Positions 43,347-52,312 of a DNA stretch of 64,000 nt are shown here, in pieces; position 1 is the first letter of the stretch, and each line of letters begins with the position of its first letter. Made by a program: the position numbers and the translations under genes. Below the pieces are notes generated by a model. That model was given only the letters and a program-made list of their open reading frames with translations. It did not search any database and was not told where the DNA came from. Source of the stretch: Brucella tritici (GTDB taxonomy: Bacteria; Pseudomonadota; Alphaproteobacteria; Rhizobiales; Rhizobiaceae); contig NZ_WBWA01000003.1 of assembly GCF_008932295.1 (NCBI RefSeq), forward strand, positions 186,001 through 250,000, given 5' to 3'.

Positions 43347-44681
43347 ATGAATCTATTACGTCCAACACGTCGCCAGTTTCTGGCGGGATCAGCAGCAATC
43401 GCTGCATCTGGTATGACGGGTATCAGCCCATCTTTCGCCCAGTCGAAAGTCGACTGGAAGAAATTTGCCGGGACCACGCTTGAAGTAAACCTCATCAAGA
43501 GCCCGCGAGGAGAAATTCTTCAGAAATACCAGAAGGAATTTGAAGAGCTCACTGGCATCAAGGTGCATTCCGAACAGATGCCGGAACAGCAGCAGCGCCA
43601 GAAAGCGGTGATCGAGCTGACGTCTGGCCGTCCGAGCTTCGACGTCATCCATATCAGCTATCACGTTCAAAAGCGCCAGTTTGAAAAGGGTGGCTGGCTT
43701 GCCGACCTCAATCCGTTCCTGAAGGACCCAACGCTGACCGAGGCGTCGCTGACGGAAGATGATTTCGCAAGCGCTGGTCTGACCTTCGCCAAGGATGCCA
43801 ATGGCCGTTTCGGCGCACTGCCATTCTCGGTCGATTACTGGATCATCTACTGGAACAAGGAGCTCTTTGCCGCAAAGGGCATCGAATTTCCGAAGACCTT
43901 CGAAGAGCTGGTCGCAGCCGCTGAAGCGCTCACCGATCCATCGACCAACACCTATGGTTTCGTCGCGCGCGGCATGAAGAATGCCAATGCCCCGGTCTAT
44001 ACCAGCCTTCTGCTCGGCTATGGCAAGCAGTCGGTTGATGCGGATGGCAATCTACAGACTGACTCGGCTGAAGGCATTGAAGCCGCCAAGCTCTATCAGC
44101 GCCTGATGACCAAATCGGCACCTCCCGGTGTTGCAGGCTTCAACTGGGCTGAATGCCAGTCGAACTTCCTGCAGGGTCGTGTCGGCATGTGGCTCGACGG
44201 TATCGGTTTTGCGCCACCGCTCGAAGACCCGAACAAGTCGCGCGTTGTCGGCAAGGTTGGCTATGGTGTCATGCCAGCAGGCCCGAATGCCCAGGCAGCA
44301 CCGACGACAGGCGATGGCATCGGCGTGACCGAAGCCTCCAAGAACAAGGAAGCCGCATATCTTTACTGCCAGTGGGCCATTTCCAAGGAAATGGGTGCCC
44401 GCCTGTTGCAGTCGGGATCGGGCGTTCCGTTCCGCAAGTCAGTCATCGACGATGAGGCCGTGCGCAAGGGCGTCACCATGCCGGAAGGCTGGGTGGAAGC
44501 TCTCTCGAAGTCTGCCCCGATCAGCCAGCTCTGCCTGCCGGTCATCGTGCCAGTCACGGAATTCCGCGACATCATCGGGGTCGGCCTTACCAATCTTCTG
44601 AACGGTGCGGACGCAGAAGCTGAAATGAAACGCGCGACGGAGGAATTCCGTCCGGTCCTCGCACGGAGCGAAGGAAAATGA
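43347..44681 (+). CDS. Sugar ABC importer substrate-binding protein with Tat-like signal (right system)
   Basis: 444 residues. The N-terminus TRRQFLAGSAAIAA is a twin-arginine signal, unusual for a sugar-binding protein but common in Rhizobiales. The mature protein is SBP_bac_1: LEVNLIKSPRGEILQKYQKE then GIKVHSEQMPEQQQRQKAV. Co-directional with permeases and ATPase. It may fold in the cytosol before export. Confidence 0.88.
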   Translation: MNLLRPTRRQFLAGSAAIAASGMTGISPSFAQSKVDWKKFAGTTLEVNLIKSPRGEILQKYQKEFEELTGIKVHSEQMPEQQQRQKAVIELTSGRPSFDVIHISYHVQKRQFEKGGWLADLNPFLKDPTLTEASLTEDDFASAGLTFAKDANGRFGALPFSVDYWIIYWNKELFAAKGIEFPKTFEELVAAAEALTDPSTNTYGFVARGMKNANAPVYTSLLLGYGKQSVDADGNLQTDSAEGIEAAKLYQRLMTKSAPPGVAGFNWAECQSNFLQGRVGMWLDGIGFAPPLEDPNKSRVVGKVGYGVMPAGPNAQAAPTTGDGIGVTEASKNKEAAYLYCQWAISKEMGARLLQSGSGVPFRKSVIDDEAVRKGVTMPEGWVEALSKSAPISQLCLPVIVPVTEFRDIIGVGLTNLLNGADAEAEMKRATEEFRPVLARSEGK

Positions 44682-45616
44682 CATCTGCCGCCCCGACAGG
44701 AGCAAAAACGGGAGCTGCTGCCAATGCAGCTTCCTCCACCAAGACTGGCAAGAGCCGCTTGCGGCCGAGCTACTGGCCGTTTGTTCTTCCAGCCTTGATC
44801 ACCGTCGGGGCGGTGATCGTCTTCCCATGGGTGTTTACACTCTGGATGAGTACCAACCAGTGGCAGCTTGGTGGAGAGCAGAGCTTTGTCGGCTTCGACA
44901 ATTATCTGCGTCTTGCAGCCGACATGCGCTTCTGGGAATCCATGTGGCATACGGTTGTCTATACGGTTCTGTCGGTCGTGGCTCCGATGGTTTTAGGCAC
45001 GATCGCAGCGCTGGTCTTTGACAGCAAGCTGCCAATGCGCGGGCTCTTGCGCGGCATCTTTGTCATGCCGATGATGGCAACGCCGGTTGCCGTCGCCCTT
45101 GTCTGGACGATGATGTATCACCCGCAGCTCGGCGTTCTGAACTATCTTCTGTCGCTGATCGGCATTCCACCGCAGGAATGGATATTCAATCAGAACACGG
45201 TTATCCCGTCACTGGTGGCTGTTGAAACCTGGCAGTGGACGCCGCTTGTCATGCTGATCGTGCTGGGTGGCCTTGCCTCCATGCCGCGCGATCCGTTTGA
45301 GAGCGCGGAAATCGATGGTGCAAATGGCTGGCAGAAATTCCGCTACATCACCCTTCCGATGATCCTGCCCTTCATCATGGTGGCTGTCATCATCCGCTCG
45401 ATTGATGCGCTGAAAAGCTTCGACATCATTTATGCGATGACGCAGGGCGGTCCCGGAACAGCGTCGGAAACGATCAATATCTATCTCTATAACGTGGCGT
45501 TTTCCTATTACGACATTGGCTACGCATCGGCGATTGCCGTGGTGTTCTTCATTGTCATTATCGCCATGTCACTGGTTCTTCTGGCGCTGCGCCAGCGGAC
45601 CAAGTGGAACGCTTAA
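44678..45616 (+). CDS. Sugar ABC importer permease, MalF type (right system)
   Basis: 312 residues. A polar Ala/Lys-rich N-terminus (about 1-28), six membrane helices starting PSYWPFVLPALITVGAVIVF-like, and the EAA loop FESAEIDGANGWQKFRYITLP. ATGA overlap with the binding-protein gene. Confidence 0.9.
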   Translation: MTSAAPTGAKTGAAANAASSTKTGKSRLRPSYWPFVLPALITVGAVIVFPWVFTLWMSTNQWQLGGEQSFVGFDNYLRLAADMRFWESMWHTVVYTVLSVVAPMVLGTIAALVFDSKLPMRGLLRGIFVMPMMATPVAVALVWTMMYHPQLGVLNYLLSLIGIPPQEWIFNQNTVIPSLVAVETWQWTPLVMLIVLGGLASMPRDPFESAEIDGANGWQKFRYITLPMILPFIMVAVIIRSIDALKSFDIIYAMTQGGPGTASETINIYLYNVAFSYYDIGYASAIAVVFFIVIIAMSLVLLALRQRTKWNA

Positions 45617-45625
45617 GGACCGGTC

Positions 45626-46444
45626 ATGGCAAGCAAGTCTATTCTTTCAAAGCTTGGCACTGCACTTCTTGTGTTCATCATCGTGTCGCCGGCAATCTTC
45701 TTCTTCGTCTGGATGCTGTCGCTTTCGCTGAAATACGAAATCGACAACGGTGCTTACCCGCCGATCCTGATACCGGAACGCTTTGCCTGGTCGAACTACA
45801 CCGATATCTTTGCGGCCAACGACTTCCTGCTCTACTTTTGGAACAGCCTTCTCGTGACCGGTATGGCGACATTGCTTGCGCTGCTGGTTGGTGTTCCGGC
45901 AGGCTATGGCATCGCACGGCTCAAGGCGCATAAATCGGCAATCGTCATCATGATTGCACGTATGACGCCGGGTCTTTCTTACCTGATTCCGCTGTTCCTG
46001 CTGTTCCAGACGCTGGGTCTGCTCGGTACACTCTGGCCGCAGATCATCATCCATCTGGTCGTCACCGTTCCAATCGTGATCTGGATCATGATCGGTTATT
46101 TCGAGACAACACCGATGGAGCTTGAAGAAGCAGCCATTATCGATGGTGCTTCCTCGTGGCAGGTGTTCATGAAAGTTGCACTCCCGATTGCCAAGCCCGG
46201 CGTTGTGGTGTCGCTCATCCTCGCGGTGATCTTCTCGTGGAACAATTTCGTTTTCGGCATCGTGCTCGCAAGCCGCGAGACACGCACCCTGCCGGTCGCA
46301 GTTTACAACATGCTGTCCTTTGAACAGGTCAGTTGGGGGCCACTTGCCGCCGCGGCGCTTGTGGTGACATTGCCGGTCCTGTTGCTAACCGTTTTCGCAC
46401 AGCGCCAGATCGTTGCAGGTTTGACCGCAGGCGCCGTCAAATAA
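45626..46444 (+). CDS. Sugar ABC importer permease, MalG type (right system)
   Basis: 272 residues, six membrane helices, EAA loop LEEAAIIDGASSWQVFMKVALPI, ending [10 protein letters not shown]. Nine bases after the MalF-type gene. Partner of that permease in a CUT1-type complex. Confidence 0.9.
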   Translation: MASKSILSKLGTALLVFIIVSPAIFFFVWMLSLSLKYEIDNGAYPPILIPERFAWSNYTDIFAANDFLLYFWNSLLVTGMATLLALLVGVPAGYGIARLKAHKSAIVIMIARMTPGLSYLIPLFLLFQTLGLLGTLWPQIIIHLVVTVPIVIWIMIGYFETTPMELEEAAIIDGASSWQVFMKVALPIAKPGVVVSLILAVIFSWNNFVFGIVLASRETRTLPVAVYNMLSFEQVSWGPLAAAALVVTLPVLLLTVFAQRQIVAGLTAGAVK

Positions 46445-46459
46445 GAGTTGAGGTTCAAG

Positions 46460-47518
46460 ATGGCATCTGTATCCATCCGAAATGCAATCAAGAAATATGG
46501 CAATGTCGGCGTGTTGCACGGCGTGTCCGTGGATATTCAGGACGGCGAATTTGTCGTACTGGTCGGCCCGTCGGGCTGTGGAAAATCCACGCTTCTGCGC
46601 ATGATCGCAGGGCTTGAGGAAATCAGCGATGGTGAAATCGCCATTGGCCCGCGCGTCGTCAATGATCTGCGCGCCAAGGAACGCGATATCGCCATGGTGT
46701 TCCAGAACTATGCGCTCTATCCGCATATGACGGTGGCCGACAATATGGGCTTCGCGCTCATGCTGAAAAACGCGCCGAAGGAAGAACGCGACAGCCGTGT
46801 CAATCGTGCAGCAGAAATCCTCGGCCTCAACAAGCTGCTCGACCGCTTCCCCCGCCAGCTTTCCGGCGGTCAGCGCCAGCGTGTGGCTATGGGGCGTGCG
46901 ATTGTTCGCGATCCACAGGTGTTTCTGTTTGACGAACCGCTCTCCAATCTTGACGCCAAGCTGCGCGTGCAGATGCGCGGCGAGATCAAGGGCCTGCATC
47001 AGCGTCTCAAGACCACCACGATTTACGTGACCCACGATCAGATCGAAGCCATGACCATGGCCGACAAGATCGTTGTCATGCGCGATGGTCTGGTGGAGCA
47101 GATCGGTGCGCCGCTCGATCTTTATGATCGTCCGGCCAATATGTTTGTCGCTGGCTTCATTGGTTCGCCATCGATGAACTTCGTCAACGGCAAGATCGAA
47201 GAAGGTTCGTTTGTGGCTGATGGCGGCATCCGTCTGCCGCTGCCTGAAGGCGATTATTCAAGTCTTTCGGGCAAGGCCGTTTACGGTATGCGCCCTGAGC
47301 ACATGAAGATTGCCGATAACGGCGTGCCGGTCACAGTCGAAATCGTTGAGCCGACCGGTTCGGAAATCATGGTTATGGGCAAGCTCGGCGATCAGCCGGT
47401 TACCTGTCTGTTCCGCGAGCGCCTGACGGTGCGTTCCGGCGATGTGCTGACCATTGCGGTTGATCCGGCAACAAGCCATGTGTTTGAGCCGGAAAAAGGT
47501 AAACGCGTCAGTCGCTAA
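46460..47518 (+). CDS. Sugar ABC importer ATPase, UgpC/MalK type (right system)
   Basis: 352 residues from the ATG at 46460 (TTGAGG upstream). Walker [12 protein letters not shown], signature [15 protein letters not shown], Walker [12 protein letters not shown], and a C-terminal TOBE domain with YGMRPEHMKIA. Closely parallel to the ATPase at 33109-34191, but the two are separate genes in opposed operons. It ends at a strong terminator. Confidence 0.9.
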   Translation: MASVSIRNAIKKYGNVGVLHGVSVDIQDGEFVVLVGPSGCGKSTLLRMIAGLEEISDGEIAIGPRVVNDLRAKERDIAMVFQNYALYPHMTVADNMGFALMLKNAPKEERDSRVNRAAEILGLNKLLDRFPRQLSGGQRQRVAMGRAIVRDPQVFLFDEPLSNLDAKLRVQMRGEIKGLHQRLKTTTIYVTHDQIEAMTMADKIVVMRDGLVEQIGAPLDLYDRPANMFVAGFIGSPSMNFVNGKIEEGSFVADGGIRLPLPEGDYSSLSGKAVYGMRPEHMKIADNGVPVTVEIVEPTGSEIMVMGKLGDQPVTCLFRERLTVRSGDVLTIAVDPATSHVFEPEKGKRVSR

Positions 47519-47536
47519 ATCATCTGTCAGCAATGA

Positions 47537-47567
47537 AAAACGCCGGGCTTTTGCCCGGCGTTTTTGA
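47537..47567 (+). terminator. Rho-independent terminator of the right sugar operon
   Basis: 12-bp stem AAAACGCCGGGC/GCCCGGCGTTTT (47537-47548, 47553-47564) followed by T residues. Confidence 0.85.
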
Positions 47568-47579
47568 TATTTGTTTTAC

Positions 47580-47624
47580 GCGCATCTTATCCGAAAACCG
47601 GTTCCCACTTTTCGGGATGCGCTC
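47580..47624. repeat. Palindromic intergenic repeat
   Basis: GCGCATCTTAT-CCGAAAACCGG-TTCCCACTTTTCGG-GATGCGCT, nearly the same as the element at 26313. It lies between convergent operons, just outside the preA stop codon. Confidence 0.8.
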
Positions 47625-48934
47625 TATTCCGCAGCCTCTTTCACGGCCATCGGATTGTTCGGATGGGTCGTCCAGTTGGCATATTGTGCCGGGATCGGTG
47701 CCTTGGTGCGCGGATCGAAATCACCGATCTGCTCCATGGTGATGCAATCCTCGACCGGGCAGACATTGACGCAAAGATTGCAGCCAACGCATTCCTCATC
47801 GATGACCTCAAAGTGCCGCGCACCATTCACCAGATTGGTGATTGCCTGATGCGAGGTGTCCTCGCAGGCAATATGGCAACGCCCGCATTTGATGCAGAGA
47901 TCCTGATCGATCCGCGCCTTGGTGACATAATTGAGGTTGAGATATTGCCAGTCGCTGACATGCCCCACAGCCATGCCACGGAAATCATCGAGCGTCTGAT
48001 AGCCTTTGCTATCCATCCAGTCGGAAAGACCGTCGATCATTTCTTCAACGACCTTGAACCCATAGGTCATAGCAGCGGTACAGACCTGAACCGTGCCGCA
48101 GCCGAGCGCGATAAATTCGGCTGCATCGCGCCATGTGGTAATCCCGCCAATGCCTGAAATCGGCAGGCCATGCGTTTCAGGATCGCGCGCTATTTCCGCC
48201 ACCATGTTGAGCGCAATCGGCTTCACTGCCGGGCCGCAATAGCCGCCATGGCTCCCGCGACCATCAATGGATGGGACCGGCGACATGCTGTCGAGATCGA
48301 CCGACACGATGGAATTGATGGTGTTGATCAACGACACGGCATCTGTACCCGCAGCATGGGCACCGCGTGCGGGCTTGCGAATATCAGTGATGTTCGGCGT
48401 CAGTTTGGTGATCACTGGCATTCGGCTATATTGCTTGCACCACTTGACGACCATGGCGACATATTCCGGCACCTGGCCAACAGCCGCACCCATGCCGCGT
48501 TCGCTCATGCCGTGCGGACAGCCGAAGTTCAGCTCAATGCCATCTGCGCCGGTTTCTTCCACCAGTGGCAGAATAGCTTTCCATGCTTCTTCTTCGCAAG
48601 GCACCATGATCGAAGCGATCAGTGCGCGGTCGGGCCAGCGCATCTTCACTTCTTTCATTTCACGCAGGTTCACTTCCAGCGGCCGGTCGGTGATCAGCTC
48701 GATATTGTTGAGACCCAGCAGGCGCCGGTCGGCACCATGGATCGCGCCATAACGCGGACCATTGACGTTGACCACCGGCGGGCCTTCAGCCCCCAGCGTT
48801 TTCCAGACCACGCCACCCCAGCCAGCCTTGAAAGCCCGTTCGACATTGTAAGCTTTGTCGGTCGGCGGAGCCGAAGCCAGCCAGAACGGGTTTGGAGACT
48901 TGATGCCGAGGAAGTTCGTTGAAAGATCAGCCAT
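47624..48934 (-). CDS. preA: NAD-dependent dihydropyrimidine dehydrogenase, catalytic subunit
   Basis: 436 residues. FMN-barrel dihydroorotate-dehydrogenase-like domain with catalytic Cys in NFGCPHGMSERGMG, FMN contacts GIGGITTW and GCGTVQVCTA. The C-terminal domain has two 4Fe-4S motifs, CIKCGRCHIAC and CVGCNLCVNVCPVEDC. It reduces uracil or thymine to the 5,6-dihydro form, step one of the pathway whose later steps are encoded at 29-31.8 kb. The start is 11 bases after the preT-type gene. Confidence 0.9.
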   Translation of the reverse strand: MADLSTNFLGIKSPNPFWLASAPPTDKAYNVERAFKAGWGGVVWKTLGAEGPPVVNVNGPRYGAIHGADRRLLGLNNIELITDRPLEVNLREMKEVKMRWPDRALIASIMVPCEEEAWKAILPLVEETGADGIELNFGCPHGMSERGMGAAVGQVPEYVAMVVKWCKQYSRMPVITKLTPNITDIRKPARGAHAAGTDAVSLINTINSIVSVDLDSMSPVPSIDGRGSHGGYCGPAVKPIALNMVAEIARDPETHGLPISGIGGITTWRDAAEFIALGCGTVQVCTAAMTYGFKVVEEMIDGLSDWMDSKGYQTLDDFRGMAVGHVSDWQYLNLNYVTKARIDQDLCIKCGRCHIACEDTSHQAITNLVNGARHFEVIDEECVGCNLCVNVCPVEDCITMEQIGDFDPRTKAPIPAQYANWTTHPNNPMAVKEAAE

Positions 48935-48945
48935 TTTTACTCTCC

Positions 48946-50448
48946 TCAGCCCTGTTCCTGGCCCAATGGCACACTGCGGTCGTGCGAAGCAGACGGGGAG
49001 GGCGCATGAAGTGCGCCGCCCGACAACACCGCATCGGCAAAGCCTTCAATCGCTTCGGGACGTTTTGTCAGCGTCGCATGGATGGATTCTGCTGCAACCT
49101 TGCCGTCTTCCACCGATGCAACGGTCAGATCCTGACCACCTGCAACGCAGTCGCCCCCAGCCCATATGCCCTCAACGGATGTACGACGATCTTCATCGAC
49201 GCTGATGCGTCCTTTGGAAAGCCCGATACCTGAACCCGCTAGCGGCTCCGGTTCAAACTTCTGGCCGATTGCCTTGAAAACCTGATCGGCTTCAAGAATG
49301 AGATATTCGCCGGTGCCGGAAAGCTTGCCGCTATCGGTATTGGTGTATTCAAAGACCACGGCATTGACCGTGTCGTCTTCGCTCCGCTCAAGTGCATGCG
49401 GCTGCAACCAATGACGGATCACCACACCATGAATCTGCGCCAGTTCCTGCTCATAGGCACTGGCGTTCATGTTTTCCTGACCGCGACGATAAACGATGGT
49501 CACGTTTTCAGCGCCGAGCTTCTTGGTCTGGATGGCGACGTCTACAGCGGTCATGCCGCCACCGATAACCACGACATTGCGGCCAACGGGCAGAGACGAG
49601 AGGTCTTTTGCCTGTCGCAGATTGGCGATGTAATCGACGGCATCGATCACATTGGGCGCATCTTCGCCCGCCAGTCCGAGATCATTCACGCCAGGCATGC
49701 CCATGCCGAGGAAAACTGCATCATAGCCAGATTTCAAGGCTTCAATGGTGATGTCCTGACCAAGCGTCTGGTTATATTCGACGTTGATCGCGCCGATTTT
49801 GAGCACGAATTCGAGTTCGCGCTGGGCGAAATTATTGACCGTCTTATAGGCGGCAATACCATATTCATTGAGCCCGCCGCCCTTGGGCCGCGCTTCAAAA
49901 ATCGTCACCTGATGACCATGCATGGCAAGGCGATGAGCCGCAGAGATACCCGCCGGACCGGCACCAACAACAGCGATGTGTTTGCCGGTTTCAGGCGCGC
50001 GCTTGAATGGATGATTGCCGGTTTCCATCAGAACATCGGTGGCATAGCGCTGCAATTCACCAATCTTGACCGGCTTGCCTTCCGAAGTTTCGCGAACGCA
50101 CACTTCTTCGCAGAGCGTTTCTGTCGGGCAAACGCGGGCGCACATGCCGCCAAGAATGTTTTCCGAAAGAATGGTCTTTGCGGCGCCTACCGGATTGCCA
50201 GCATTGATCTGCCGAATGAACAACGGAATGTCGATGCTGGTCGGGCAGGCATTCATGCACGGTGCGTCGTAGCAGAAATAGCAGCGATCCGATTCCACAA
50301 TGGCTTCATGCTTGGTAAGCGGCGGATGCAGATCGTCGAAAACATGCGCGTAGTCGGCCTTTTCAAGCCGCGCCCCACGGATGTCAGGCCCGTTTGCGTG
50401 TCTCGGATTATCGACTGCATCAATAGGCGAATTCTCTGCTGATCGCAT
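48946..50448 (-). CDS. preT: NAD-dependent dihydropyrimidine dehydrogenase, electron-transfer subunit
   Basis: 500 residues. N-terminal GltD-like Fe-S domain with CYFCYDAPCMNACPTSIDIP and MCARVCPTETLCEEVC, FAD site VVGAGPAGISAAHRLA, NAD(P) site VVIGGGMTAVDVA, and C-terminal IWAGGDCVAGGQDLTV. It passes electrons from NAD(P)H to the partner flavoprotein. The ATG at 50448 has GGGAG nine bases upstream and is preferred over 50457, where the ribosome site is too close. A RutR-like site lies about 140 bases upstream. Confidence 0.88.
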   Translation of the reverse strand: MRSAENSPIDAVDNPRHANGPDIRGARLEKADYAHVFDDLHPPLTKHEAIVESDRCYFCYDAPCMNACPTSIDIPLFIRQINAGNPVGAAKTILSENILGGMCARVCPTETLCEEVCVRETSEGKPVKIGELQRYATDVLMETGNHPFKRAPETGKHIAVVGAGPAGISAAHRLAMHGHQVTIFEARPKGGGLNEYGIAAYKTVNNFAQRELEFVLKIGAINVEYNQTLGQDITIEALKSGYDAVFLGMGMPGVNDLGLAGEDAPNVIDAVDYIANLRQAKDLSSLPVGRNVVVIGGGMTAVDVAIQTKKLGAENVTIVYRRGQENMNASAYEQELAQIHGVVIRHWLQPHALERSEDDTVNAVVFEYTNTDSGKLSGTGEYLILEADQVFKAIGQKFEPEPLAGSGIGLSKGRISVDEDRRTSVEGIWAGGDCVAGGQDLTVASVEDGKVAAESIHATLTKRPEAIEGFADAVLSGGALHAPSPSASHDRSVPLGQEQG

Positions 50449-50585
50449 GGATCGCATCTCCCATTTTTGCTTGCGTTTTGGCGCGGGTTCCCTTTGCGCG
50501 CCTCAACTATTCCGGGCTGCGATCTTTGTCGTCATATGATGCCCGTTAATGACAGGATGACAGATTTTCACGGAAGGTCAAATTT

Positions 50586-50601
50586 TTTATCATATGGTCA
50601 A
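50586..50601. promoter_or_regulatory. RutR-type operator upstream of preT-preA
   Basis: TTTATCATATGGTCAA has the perfect right half TGGTCAA and partial left half of the RutR consensus. Together with the site at 31934 it suggests both pyrimidine operons form one regulon. Confidence 0.6.
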
Positions 50602-50631
50602 TTTATGAGGATTCCGCACTACAAATGCAGA

Positions 50632-50661
50632 AAAGGCCCGGCTGTAGGAGCGCGGGCCTTT
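50632..50661 (-). terminator. Terminator of the EamA exporter gene
   Basis: 9-bp stem AAAGGCCCG/CGGGCCTTT (50632-50640, 50653-50661); read on the minus strand it is followed by TTCTG. Confidence 0.55.
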
Positions 50662-50683
50662 GACATTCAACTAAAATGCGAAA

Positions 50684-51616
50684 TCAAAGCGGATCGGATT
50701 TGAGACCGTCCGGCGTCGCTTCCGAGACCGGGAAAGTTTGGGGTTCTTTGGGTAGTGCCGGGCGCGAACTCAGCACCAGAGCGCAACCTGCAATGATGAT
50801 AGCAGCGCCGACAAACTGAATCACGGAAAGCTGCTCCTTCAGGAACACCGCACCGACCAGAACTGCGATGACTGTCACCACAAATTCAACGCTGATGGCT
50901 TTTGTCGGTCCGACATTTCCGACCAGTTTGAAATAAAGCACATAGGTAAGCGCGCTCATCACACATGCCGAAATCAGCAGGTAAGCAAAATCAACCGGCC
51001 CCGGCATGGCTGGCACAGGGACGGCAACGATCAATGGCAAGCTCAGAATGCCGCCAAAGACGAATGCGCCGATGGTGGTTTCCCATGAGCCGGTGCCGGA
51101 AAGACGGCGGCTGGCATAGTTGCTGCCGAAAGCTGCAGAAAAACAGGAGAAAAGCACAGCAATACAGCCCATGATGAAGGCCGGCGTGACAGCAACGGCA
51201 GGGAAGCCAACCAGAAGCACGATGCCGGTCACGCCAAGCAGCAGGCCGATAAGGCCACGCGAGGTGATGCGTTCAAGACCCCAGAGCTGGCTGATAACCA
51301 TCGAGAAAAGCGGAATGGATGCAACGCAGATAGCGGCCATCGCCGTGCCGATCAGCGGCGTACCATAGGAAAGGCCGATCAGTTGCCCCGCCACCGTTGT
51401 TGCGCCGACGACTGCGAAAGGTTTCCATCCGGCATGAAAATCAAGTTTGCGTCCGGAAAGTTTCGCGATTGCAAAAAGCGTTCCGGCGGCAATGAAGGAG
51501 CGGAAAGTGACCGCGCCAACCCAGCCGAAGGCTTCGACCACGCGCAGCACGACGAGGAACGATAGTCCCCATGCTACGGCAAGAAAAATATAGGTCGCGA
51601 TATCTCTGGGTTTCAT
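50684..51616 (-). CDS. EamA/DMT-family transporter
   Basis: 310 residues with ten hydrophobic helices in two EamA repeats (first about 5-140, second about 155-285). The second repeat has FVVTVIAVLVGAVFLKEQLS, with the conserved E-x-L-S end of the family. An exporter of amino acids or metabolites, substrate unknown. Monocistronic; ATG at 51616. Confidence 0.85.
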   Translation of the reverse strand: MKPRDIATYIFLAVAWGLSFLVVLRVVEAFGWVGAVTFRSFIAAGTLFAIAKLSGRKLDFHAGWKPFAVVGATTVAGQLIGLSYGTPLIGTAMAAICVASIPLFSMVISQLWGLERITSRGLIGLLLGVTGIVLLVGFPAVAVTPAFIMGCIAVLFSCFSAAFGSNYASRRLSGTGSWETTIGAFVFGGILSLPLIVAVPVPAMPGPVDFAYLLISACVMSALTYVLYFKLVGNVGPTKAISVEFVVTVIAVLVGAVFLKEQLSVIQFVGAAIIIAGCALVLSSRPALPKEPQTFPVSEATPDGLKSDPL

Positions 51617-51703
51617 GCCAGCAGGCTTTCAAGACGTATTGCGAATTATCGCATACCGGATTGTTAGGGAGCGCCGTTGCAGCTTTATAAGAGTGAAGCC
51701 GGA

Positions 51704-52162
51704 TCAGGTCGTTTTTGCGGCGGCGTTCGATGCCGCTTCTGCGATATTGGCAAAGAAGCGGTCCGCGATCTTTCGCGCGACCGAACCGAGCAATTTCGTG
51801 CCGATCTGTGCCACCTTGCCACCGGCATCGCCACGTATGGCGTAGGATAAAATCGTGCCGTCACCATCTTCGTCCAGGCGCACATCCGTCGCACCATGCG
51901 CGAAGCCGGCTATGGAGCCTTCACCATGGCCGGAGATCGTATAGGAGACCGGCGGTTTCATATTCGACAATTCTAGAATGCCGTGAAAGCGAACCTTCAG
52001 AATCCCAAAGCTCACTTTGAGGGCGGCGCGTATCTCTGTTTCCGAAATACGCTCGATATCTTCGCAACCGGGAATGCAGGATTTCAGCGTTTCGATGTCG
52101 TTCAACGCATCCCAAACTGCTTGTCGTGGCGCCGCAATCCGCTCTTCTCCGGTCAGGTCCAT
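51704..52162 (-). CDS. CoxG/SRPBCC-domain protein
   Basis: 152 residues. MDLTGEERIAAPRQAVWDAL and SCIPGCEDIERI are the CoxG-family N-terminal pattern, and the C-terminus is an amphipathic helix of the SRPBCC fold. CoxG-like proteins bind lipids or anchor the CO dehydrogenase maturation complex. No cox cluster is present here, so the role is open. Confidence 0.8.
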   Translation of the reverse strand: MDLTGEERIAAPRQAVWDALNDIETLKSCIPGCEDIERISETEIRAALKVSFGILKVRFHGILELSNMKPPVSYTISGHGEGSIAGFAHGATDVRLDEDGDGTILSYAIRGDAGGKVAQIGTKLLGSVARKIADRFFANIAEAASNAAAKTT

Positions 52163-52312
52163 GCTTCACTCCGAGGTGGATCACCCTAAATTGATCAATA
52201 TGGTGTATATGACACTCTGTCCAAATTGGAAGTTCGGTAATTTATTTGCCGCAAATCTTCTCTAAAGCGCTTAATGTCCGCAATTAAATCGATTTGATTC
52301 GGGAGTAGCATC

